This document shows positions 1-6,301 of a stretch of DNA of 31,189 nt, piece by piece. The stretch's first letter is position 1; every line of letters begins with the position of its first letter. The notes beneath the pieces were generated by a model, which had not been told where the DNA came from, made no database searches, and saw nothing but the letters and a program-made list of their open reading frames with translations. This DNA comes from JBBQSF01 sp038214085 (GTDB lineage: Bacteria; Bacteroidota; Bacteroidia; Bacteroidales; CG2-30-32-10), in NCBI GenBank assembly GCA_038214085.1, contig JBBQSF010000018.1, positions 1-31,189 of the forward strand. Reading direction: 5' to 3'. Position numbers and translations under genes: made by a program.

Positions 1-246
1 GAAGAATATTTTTATTCAGCGCTGAATAATTATCTTCAGAAAACAGGTGGCAATGCGCATTCTCAAGACAAGCAGGTAACTGCAATTAATACTACATTGA
101 ACCATCTTATAACGCAATCATCGCATCTAATAACAAAAGAAAACTTGTATAGCAAATTAAACAATATCCCAATTGAAATCATAATTACTGAACTTACAAC
201 AAGAAGCACTGAAGATTTATTGGCTCAATTAAAAAAAATTATATAA
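1..246 (+). CDS. C-terminal end of an unidentified protein (truncated by window edge)
   Basis: An open frame runs from base 1 to a TAA at 244-246 and gives 81 residues, ending in LAQLKKII. The stop lies two bases before the ATG of the radical SAM gene, so the two are almost certainly co-transcribed and perhaps translationally coupled. The visible part is polar and helix-prone, rich in Asn, Thr, Leu and Lys, with no membrane segment and no motif I recognise. By position it belongs to the same glycan-related operon as the next three genes. Its function cannot be assigned from this fragment. Confidence 0.7.
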   Translation, partial: EEYFYSALNNYLQKTGGNAHSQDKQVTAINTTLNHLITQSSHLITKENLYSKLNNIPIEIIITELTTRSTEDLLAQLKKII

Positions 247-248
247 AA

Positions 249-1682
249 ATGGCGACAAAAATTTGGGACAAAATAGTTCGCAAATGCATAGGCAGACCAA
301 TTCGTGAGTCTGTAAGCCATAAAAATGCCTCTTTGACTAAAGAAGAAATCAATAATTACAACAAATCACGCAAAAGCACTTCAAAATCAATACTCTGTTT
401 TGCGCCTTATACCAGTTTATACTTTGGAATAAACGGCAATATTGGCGTTTGCTGTTACAACAGGGTTCATATTCTTGGAACCTATCCAGAAACTTCAATA
501 ATTGAAGCATGGCAGGGATCTAAACGCTTGGATTTGATTTCCAAAATCAAAAATTTCGACCTTACTTCTGGCTGTCAAGCATGCCTGATGCAGTGGAAAG
601 AAAAAGCGTATCAATCTGTACTTGCAAAAAATTTCGACGAGTTCCCTTATTCATCGGAATATCCGGTTACAGTTGAATTTGAACTTTCAAATAAATGCAA
701 TTATGAATGCGTGATGTGTTCCGGCGAATTTTCATCATTGATTCAACAAAATCGTGAAAATTCACAATTGCTGCCTTTAATTTATGACGATAAATTTGTT
801 GAAGAACTCCTCCCCTTTATCCCTCATATTAAAAAAGCAAAGTTTCTTGGCGGTGAACCATTTGTTATTCCAATTTATTATAAAATATGGGAAGCATTTA
901 TCAGAATAAATCCCAAATGTGTATTGGTTGTTCAAAGTAACGGCAGTATTTTAAATAACAAAATTAAGGATTTGCTCAATCAGGGAAATTTTCACCTCAG
1001 TATTTCTATTGATTCAATCAATAAGAAAACTTATGAAATAATTAGGAAAAATGGCAATTTTGAATCAGTGTTTGAAAACCTTCTTTACTTTATTGATTAT
1101 TGCAAAAAACACAAGCGGTATATAGGAATTTCAACTTGTTTCATTAAGCAAAACTGGAGAGAAATTCCTGAAATCATTGAATTTTGCAACAGTCAAAATG
1201 TTCAAATCAATTTTAATAGAGTATGGCATCCGCCTGAATGTTCAATCTGGAATAGCTCGTTTGAATTATTATCCGAAGTGCTTGAATTTTACAAAGGCAT
1301 TGAATTTAAAAGCAAAACTGAAATAAGCAGCAATAATATAAATGCTTTTAATGAATTAAAAACGCTATTAAGCAGTTGGGTTGTTGATTCCAGTAATAAA
1401 ATGACCGAATTAAAAATGAAAAATATCGTTGATTTACCGGAGCTCGAAAATCAAATTTGGAAAAATATAAAACAATCACTTTCTGATTATGATGCCAATC
1501 AAGCCCAGAGCTGTATTGAAAAATTAGATAGAATTTTAATTCATTTTAGAACCAATCCAAATTTTCCAAAACTTATTTTTGAAATCAATGCAATTCCGTC
1601 TGCTTTACTATGCGAGGAGCTCATAAAAAACACAATTGATCGCTTAATTATATTAGCCGAAAATTTAATAAAAGAATCATGA
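249..1682 (+). CDS. Twitch-domain radical SAM protein
   Basis: A 477-residue radical SAM enzyme of unknown substrate. The Fe4S4/SAM motif CxxxCxxC is Cys150, Cys154 and Cys157 (CNYECVMC), followed by the SAM-binding GGEP at 201-204. Ahead of the core is a cysteine-bearing domain (Cys50, Cys68, Cys69, Cys109, Cys112; GVCCYN then GCQAC) resembling half a SPASM domain ('twitch'). It precedes the core instead of following it, as in the known N-terminal-twitch radical SAM family. The family is expected to bind an auxiliary cluster. The C-terminal third (about 360-477) has no motif I know. The ATG is two bases after the upstream stop and its TGA overlaps the next ATG (ATGA at 1679-1682). The neighbours suggest modification of a surface glycan or its precursor, which is inference. 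Confidence 0.88.
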   Translation: MATKIWDKIVRKCIGRPIRESVSHKNASLTKEEINNYNKSRKSTSKSILCFAPYTSLYFGINGNIGVCCYNRVHILGTYPETSIIEAWQGSKRLDLISKIKNFDLTSGCQACLMQWKEKAYQSVLAKNFDEFPYSSEYPVTVEFELSNKCNYECVMCSGEFSSLIQQNRENSQLLPLIYDDKFVEELLPFIPHIKKAKFLGGEPFVIPIYYKIWEAFIRINPKCVLVVQSNGSILNNKIKDLLNQGNFHLSISIDSINKKTYEIIRKNGNFESVFENLLYFIDYCKKHKRYIGISTCFIKQNWREIPEIIEFCNSQNVQINFNRVWHPPECSIWNSSFELLSEVLEFYKGIEFKSKTEISSNNINAFNELKTLLSSWVVDSSNKMTELKMKNIVDLPELENQIWKNIKQSLSDYDANQAQSCIEKLDRILIHFRTNPNFPKLIFEINAIPSALLCEELIKNTIDRLIILAENLIKES

Positions 1683-2488
1683 GCGTATTTGCCTATATTC
1701 ATATTCCGAAAACAGGAGGAACTACGCTAAAAAGCATTTTAAAAAGGCAGAGTGGCTTCAAAAACATTTTAGAAGTCAACCCATTAATGAATCCCGAAAA
1801 TATGGATTTTCTTAAGTCAGAAAAGGAAGAATCATTTCAACATTTTCGATATAAAACCTTAACAGAAGAAGACCATGAGAATATTTCAAAATTCGACAAC
1901 CATGAAGGAGATAGCCTAATTATGGGCCATTTTTCGTACGGTATCCACAATCTTTTAAAAAACGATTGTTATTATTTTACTTTTTTAAGAAATCCTGTTA
2001 CGTTGATTGTTTCCTTGTATAATGAAATGTTTCGATCGCCTGATCCCTTTGATGTTGCCTTGGTTAAATCGATAGGTTCTTTGCAAGAATTTTCAGAAAA
2101 AGTCAGAAATCTCCAAACGATGATTTTGTCAGGTAATCCAAACTGGTCCGATGTAAAAATTTCAAAAGAACTCATTCTCGAAAACGTTAAATCAGCTCTT
2201 ACAAACGAAATTCGTTTTACAGGCATTATTGAACAATACGACTTGTCTCTTATTTTATTAAAAGAAGAGTTTCCAATTATTGAAAGTATCTGGTACAAGA
2301 AGCTTAATAAGAATCCACAAAAACATCGTCCAATTATTGACAAATCAATTATTGCTTCAATTGAAAAAAACAATCAACTGGATATTAAATTGTATAATTT
2401 TGCAAAAGATTTGTTACTAAAAAAGGCACATTCATCAAAAAGGTGCAAACAAAAACTTTTTTATTTTAAAATTAAGAACTTATTTTAA
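1679..2488 (+). CDS. Sulfotransferase family 2-like protein
   Basis: 269 residues with the two PAPS-binding signatures of the carbohydrate sulfotransferase superfamily. The N-terminal 5'-phosphosulfate loop is HIPKTGGTTL at about 8-17. The 3'-phosphate motif is FLRNPVTLIVSLYNE at about 102-116, with Arg104 and Ser112 as expected ligands. Proteins of this type transfer sulfate from PAPS to sugar hydroxyls, though some bacterial members are poorly characterised. No signal peptide or membrane segment is visible, so a cytosolic role on a lipid-linked or nucleotide-linked glycan is likely. The start overlaps the preceding stop by ATGA, implying coupled translation with the radical SAM gene. The 20-base gap to the next sugar transferase supports one operon. 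The C-terminus is strongly basic. Confidence 0.82.
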   Translation: MSVFAYIHIPKTGGTTLKSILKRQSGFKNILEVNPLMNPENMDFLKSEKEESFQHFRYKTLTEEDHENISKFDNHEGDSLIMGHFSYGIHNLLKNDCYYFTFLRNPVTLIVSLYNEMFRSPDPFDVALVKSIGSLQEFSEKVRNLQTMILSGNPNWSDVKISKELILENVKSALTNEIRFTGIIEQYDLSLILLKEEFPIIESIWYKKLNKNPQKHRPIIDKSIIASIEKNNQLDIKLYNFAKDLLLKKAHSSKRCKQKLFYFKIKNLF

Positions 2489-2508
2489 TAATTCTTTATT
2501 TTGTAAAA

Positions 2509-3315
2509 ATGAACGCTGATAATAAAGTCATCAATGCACTATGGATAGGCACAACCCTATCGAATACTGAATTATTGACCATACATTCATTTTTACAAAA
2601 CGGCCATGAATTTCATCTTTGGGCTTATGATACTATTGAAACACCAGTCCCATCCGAAGTTGTAATAGAAAATGCAAACGAAATAATTCCTCGTGAAAAA
2701 GTATTTTGTTACAAGCACACCAATCAATTTGGTCATGGCAAGGGAAGTTTTGCAGGCTTTTCTGACATTTTCCGTTATAAATTACTTTACGAAAACGGAG
2801 GCTGGTGGGTTGATATGGATGTTACTTGTTTAAAAACTTTTGATTTTACTGAAGAATACGTCTTCCGCAGCCATCACGACTATCCCGTGGTTGGAAATAT
2901 TATGAAATGCCCCAAAGACTCTGTTCTTATGAAAAAATGCTATGAGGAGGCACACCTAACTGTAACGGAGGAGAACAAAAATTGGGATCTGCCCATTCAG
3001 ATTTTAAACAAAAATATTTTGCAATTTAAATTAAGCAATTATATCAAAGAGATTTCCAATCAAGACAGTTGGAATATTGTGCGGAAATATTTACAAAAAA
3101 AAGTACCCATTCCCTTAAATTGGTACGCTATTCATTGGATCAATGAAGAATGGAGGCGAAACAACATTAGCCGCGAATCCTTTAAACGAAGATCATTGTT
3201 AGGTTCGCTGATTGAGAAATATTTTAAAACTCAGGACTCCGCAAAAATATTAAATAAGCAATTTAATTTTAAGACTTCTTTTATTTACGCAGGGTTTAAA
3301 CAGCTGTTTCACTAA
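2509..3315 (+). CDS. DXD-motif glycosyltransferase (capsular/Och1-like, GT32 type)
   Basis: 268 residues matching the glycosyltransferase sugar-binding region with the DXD motif. The family block GFSDIFRYKLLYENGGWWVD is at about 83-102, leading into the metal and nucleotide-sugar binding Asp102-Met-Asp104. The beginning (INALWIGTTLSNTELLTIHS) also fits the family. Such enzymes add a sugar to surface polysaccharides or glycolipids, usually from the cytosolic face; donor and acceptor cannot be told from sequence. It is the last gene of the + strand operon. Its 3' end overlaps the convergent GT4 gene by 20 bases (3296-3315). A near-match to a -7 promoter motif (TATTTTG, 2497-2503) lies just upstream but I do not rely on it. 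Confidence 0.85.
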   Translation: MNADNKVINALWIGTTLSNTELLTIHSFLQNGHEFHLWAYDTIETPVPSEVVIENANEIIPREKVFCYKHTNQFGHGKGSFAGFSDIFRYKLLYENGGWWVDMDVTCLKTFDFTEEYVFRSHHDYPVVGNIMKCPKDSVLMKKCYEEAHLTVTEENKNWDLPIQILNKNILQFKLSNYIKEISNQDSWNIVRKYLQKKVPIPLNWYAIHWINEEWRRNNISRESFKRRSLLGSLIEKYFKTQDSAKILNKQFNFKTSFIYAGFKQLFH

Positions 3316-4447
3316 AAATACAGAGTAAGGCTTGTTCATATTTTCTTGTAATATTTTCCCATGAATACGATTCAATAATTTCTTCAGGCAAATCCGGCAA
3401 ATTTGTATTCCCAGAACTGAATTTTTCTAAGTAATACTTCTCTATCTCATTCGCCAATTGTACCTGATTGTTTTTTTCAACAATAGCTCCATGGAAAATA
3501 ATACTTCGATTTTGCCCGGTATCAGTAGCAACAACATACATTCCGCATGCAAGTGCATCCATAACCGCCACTGACATGGCTTCATGAAATGAAGGGAGCA
3601 CAAAAACGTGCGATTTTGAATATTCTTTTTCAAGTTCTTTTCGCTCTGTCCATCCGAAAAAACGTACACAATTGCTTAAAGATTTTGATTCAACAAATTT
3701 CACCATTCTCTTCATTAAAGGCCCATCACCAAAAAGATTGGCTTTAAACGGAACACCACGCAGCATAAGTATTTCCAATGCTTTTAACAGGCCAATCGGA
3801 TCTTTCTGTTTTACAAAACGTGCAGAAAAAACTATTGTAACTATTTTATATTTTTCGGAATAATTTTCTTTAGTAACAGAATCCCATCCATTGGGAATAA
3901 TCACATTTTTTTTTGCATTTTGTGCTCCAAGAAACTTGTCAATGTTCGATTTCATTTCAATGGTTTGCACAAAATTCAATTCAGAATTGCTGCAAATTCG
4001 TTTTATTTTAAAATATAATAATGCCTGAAAAAACCACATTTCCTTTTTACAAAACCAAGGAATATCGTGCCCATGAGACATTATTACGTAAGGAATCTCT
4101 GCATATTTTTTTATTTGCTTTGCGGCCAATCCACCGGGAATTGCAAAGTTGGCGAACACAATATCAAAATCTTTTTTTGTAAAATTTTTCTTAAAAAAGC
4201 TAACTGTTTCGTTTGCCCATCGTAGCATTTGCATCGGTCCGGATTGGAATATTTTTTTCCTTCCAGCTTTCACTCTGAAAATTCTAAGCGATTTATTTTC
4301 TTCAAAATCTGGTAATCCTAAAAATGCAGACGTTATTACAGTAACATAATGCCCTTTAGCTGCCAACCCTTCCGAAATTTGCCGTGTAATTGCACCTGCT
4401 CCTCCACCAAGAGGTGGATATTCGTAATTAAGTACCAGTATTTTCAT
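3296..4447 (-). CDS. Glycosyltransferase family 4 protein
   Basis: 383 residues with GT-B, GT4 architecture. The N-terminal acceptor domain opens with NYEYPPLGGGAGAITRQISE (residues 7-26), containing the glycine-rich loop. The C-terminal donor domain includes FSARFVKQKDP and LFGDGPL. The usual catalytic/donor motif E-x7-E reads Glu289-x7-Asp297 here (FHEAMSVAVMDA), a conservative change. The enzyme would transfer a sugar from an activated donor onto a surface glycan or lipid acceptor. It is the second gene of a two-gene minus-strand operon: its ATG lies inside the 3' end of the GT2 gene (20-base overlap, 4428-4447). It converges with the DXD transferase, with overlapping ends. Sugar specificity is unknown. 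Confidence 0.88.
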   Translation of the reverse strand: MKILVLNYEYPPLGGGAGAITRQISEGLAAKGHYVTVITSAFLGLPDFEENKSLRIFRVKAGRKKIFQSGPMQMLRWANETVSFFKKNFTKKDFDIVFANFAIPGGLAAKQIKKYAEIPYVIMSHGHDIPWFCKKEMWFFQALLYFKIKRICSNSELNFVQTIEMKSNIDKFLGAQNAKKNVIIPNGWDSVTKENYSEKYKIVTIVFSARFVKQKDPIGLLKALEILMLRGVPFKANLFGDGPLMKRMVKFVESKSLSNCVRFFGWTERKELEKEYSKSHVFVLPSFHEAMSVAVMDALACGMYVVATDTGQNRSIIFHGAIVEKNNQVQLANEIEKYYLEKFSSGNTNLPDLPEEIIESYSWENITRKYEQALLCIFSETAV

Positions 4448-5375
4448 CTGGACTTAGATTGGCCTTATTTTCTATTACATAAATGGGTCTGTTCTTGGTT
4501 TCGTTATATATTTTACCAATGTATTCGCCGATAATCCAAAGCAGAATAAATAAAAAGCCTATCATGATGTAATTTGCAACGGCAAGCCATTCGAGCAATT
4601 TATAAAATTGATTGTTGATAAGGTAATTAAGCGCAAGATAAATCATGAAAACAATACCGGAGAAAACGATAAAAATTCCAATCAATAACCCAAGCCTCAA
4701 TGGAATAAGCGAAAAACTTAAAATACCATTCATACCAAGCCGAGCCATGTTTAAAAAGCTGAATCCAGTTTTTCCAGCACCCCTTGCCGGCCTATCGAAA
4801 TCAATTATCATAAATTTATGACCAAGCCAAGGCACCATGCCCCGTAAATACCTTGATTTTTCGCGCATTTTATTTAATTCGCATAAAACCTTTTTATTTA
4901 TCAAACGAAATTCGCCAATACTTCCTCTGATTTTTAAGTCAGAAAAACGATATAAAAGTGAATAATAAATTCGGGCATTTAAGCGTTTAAAAAAGCCCTC
5001 TTTGCGAATCCGCCGACGCATATAAACTATGTCAAATCCGCTGTCCCATTGTTTTATCATTTCAGGAATTAGTTCAGGTGGATCCTGAAAATCACAATCC
5101 ATGGTTATTATAGCATCGCCCGAACAATGGTCAAGACCAGCGGTAAGTGCCGCTTGCTGACCAAAATTACGTGTAAGTTCGATAAATTTTATTCGCTTAT
5201 CGCTTTGTGCTAGTCTGTATAAAATTTCGGTAGTGCCATCGTTACTTCCATCGTTAACAAATATCATTTCGAAAGTATGGTCCAAGAAACAAGGAAGGTT
5301 TTTAATCTGAGAATAAAACAATTCCAGATTTTTTTCTTCATTATAAACAGGAACAATTATGGATATTAATGGCAT
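4428..5375 (-). CDS. Membrane-anchored GT2 polyprenyl-phosphate glycosyltransferase (DPM1/ArnC/GtrB-like)
   Basis: 315 residues. The GT-A domain starts ISIIVPVYNEEKNLELFY and has the DxD metal site at Asp93-Cys-Asp95 (MDCDFQDPP). Two hydrophobic segments follow at about 219-250 and 264-287, then a short polar tail. This is the plan of polyprenyl-phosphate hexose synthases, which load one sugar from a nucleotide donor onto undecaprenyl phosphate for use outside the membrane. The family's lid motif is present in variant form (RPARGAGKTGFS, 195-206). It is first in the operon with the GT4 gene. Its promoter faces away from the acyltransferase gene. Product and donor sugar are not predictable. 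Confidence 0.88.
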   Translation of the reverse strand: MPLISIIVPVYNEEKNLELFYSQIKNLPCFLDHTFEMIFVNDGSNDGTTEILYRLAQSDKRIKFIELTRNFGQQAALTAGLDHCSGDAIITMDCDFQDPPELIPEMIKQWDSGFDIVYMRRRIRKEGFFKRLNARIYYSLLYRFSDLKIRGSIGEFRLINKKVLCELNKMREKSRYLRGMVPWLGHKFMIIDFDRPARGAGKTGFSFLNMARLGMNGILSFSLIPLRLGLLIGIFIVFSGIVFMIYLALNYLINNQFYKLLEWLAVANYIMIGFLFILLWIIGEYIGKIYNETKNRPIYVIENKANLSPDENTGT

Positions 5376-5403
5376 TATTTTGATGATTTATCAATAATTT
5401 TTA

Positions 5404-5411
5404 CAAATATA
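5404..5411 (-). promoter_or_regulatory. -7 promoter motif for the GT2-GT4 operon
   Basis: On the minus strand this reads TATATTTG, an exact match to the Bacteroidota -7 consensus TAnnTTTG, about 29 bases upstream of the GT2 ATG. No clear -33 TTTG lies at the usual 19-21 base spacing, so the call rests on the -7 element and its position. Confidence 0.5.
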
Positions 5412-5446
5412 TAAAATTCATTCAATGAAAATAAAAATCAACATAA

Positions 5447-5476
5447 TTGTAAATCCCCGATTCTTGCCTATTTTTG
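5447..5476 (+). promoter_or_regulatory. Promoter of the acyltransferase gene (-33 TTG, -7 TATTTTTG)
   Basis: TTG at 5447-5449, a 19-base spacer, then TATTTTTG at 5469-5476. Both elements and the spacing fit the Bacteroidota primary sigma consensus. Transcription would start around 5481-5485, after any in-frame TTG at 5474, so the coding start must lie further downstream. The leader would then be only a few bases. Confidence 0.65.
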
Positions 5477-5488
5477 CAAAAAAACACT

Positions 5489-6052
5489 TTGCGATTCATT
5501 TCATATCTCTATTTAAAAATTAAAGGCTGGAAAATTGTTGGCAACATTCCTCCTGAAATAAAAAAAGCCGTTGTTATTGCTGCACCTCATACATCGGGCC
5601 TCGATTTTGTTCTTGGTAGGTGTGGATTTTACGTTCTTGGCATTCGGAAAATCCAGTTCTTTATTAAAAAAGAAATGTTTCGTTTTCCTTTAGGTATTCT
5701 TATTCGCGCTCTTGGTGCAGTTCCGGTTGACCGTGGCAAAAAAAACAATCTTGTGGATCAGATTACCCAGCATTTTGCAGAAAAAGAAAAATTTTATCTT
5801 CTGATTACGCCCGAAGGAACTCGTAAATATACTACAAATTGGAAAAAAGGATTTTATTTGATCGCCATGAAAGCCAACGTTCCGATAGTGGTGAGTTTTA
5901 TTGATTACGCAAAAAAAGAAGGTGGAATTGGGTTTATTTTATACCCTACTGGCGATTTTGAACAGGACTTCAAAAAAATAACCGATTTCTATAAAACCAA
6001 AACAGCACGCTTTCCAAAGGATTTTAATTTATCGGAAATGTATCAAAAGTAG
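5489..6052 (+). CDS. Lysophospholipid acyltransferase family protein (1-acylglycerol-3-phosphate acyltransferase-like)
   Basis: About 187 residues if translation begins at TTG 5489. The acyltransferase HX4D motif is His34-Asp39 (HTSGLDF) and the phosphate-binding block PEGTR is at about 108-112, so the catalytic parts are intact. It would move an acyl chain onto a lysophospholipid or related acceptor at the inner membrane; short Bacteroidota members of this type are common and their acceptors mostly unproven. No ATG exists in the N-terminal region. A longer frame from TTG 5474 would start inside the -7 promoter element, so TTG 5489 (MRFISYLYLK) is preferred. Transcribed alone and divergently from the GT2 gene. 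A 221-bp repeat begins 18 bases past its stop. Confidence 0.82.
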   Translation: MRFISYLYLKIKGWKIVGNIPPEIKKAVVIAAPHTSGLDFVLGRCGFYVLGIRKIQFFIKKEMFRFPLGILIRALGAVPVDRGKKNNLVDQITQHFAEKEKFYLLITPEGTRKYTTNWKKGFYLIAMKANVPIVVSFIDYAKKEGGIGFILYPTGDFEQDFKKITDFYKTKTARFPKDFNLSEMYQK

Positions 6053-6070
6053 AAAATCTCCAATTCCGAA

Positions 6071-6291
6071 TTAAACCCAAATTCCGCATTAAAAAATCTC
6101 TAATGCTTAGCATTAGAAGAGACATAATGCAATTAGTTGAATTTCACAAATATACACTTCGCATTTTTGTGCCAGAATCGATAAAGTAAATGTATTCCAA
6201 ACAAGAAGAATTTGTCAGGAATATTTACTAAATCGGGATAAACCCAATTAAATCATTAGTTCGCAGACTCCTAATGATTAATTTGGGTTAA
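6071..6291 (+). repeat. 221-bp structured intergenic repeat, copy 1
   Basis: First of two copies (other at 14330-14550), aligned without gaps with 18 differences in 221 positions. It is bounded by an imperfect inverted repeat: TTAAACCCAAATT at the left and AATTTGGGTTAA at the right. Inside are dyads: TCTAATGC/GCATTAGA at 6099-6117 with a 3-base loop, CACAAA/TTTGTG at 6145-6171, a bulged stem GTAAAT..ATTCC/GGAATATTTAC at 6186-6228, and AATCATTAG/CTAATGATT at 6251-6279 with an 11-base loop. It fills the space between the convergent acyltransferase and M16 genes. No protein-coding potential or transposase is visible. It could be a MITE-like element, a bidirectional terminator, or a structured RNA; see findings. 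Confidence 0.9.
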
Positions 6292-6301
6292 AATTAATAA
6301 T

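Noticed and set aside
5474..5488. Five-codon N-terminal extension of the acyltransferase from TTG 5474
   Set aside because: The codon is the TTG of the -7 promoter element, so it would not be in the mRNA.
6071..6291. CRISPR array or insertion sequence at the repeat
   Set aside because: There are only two distant copies rather than regular repeats and spacers, no cas genes, and no transposase frame within 221 bases.
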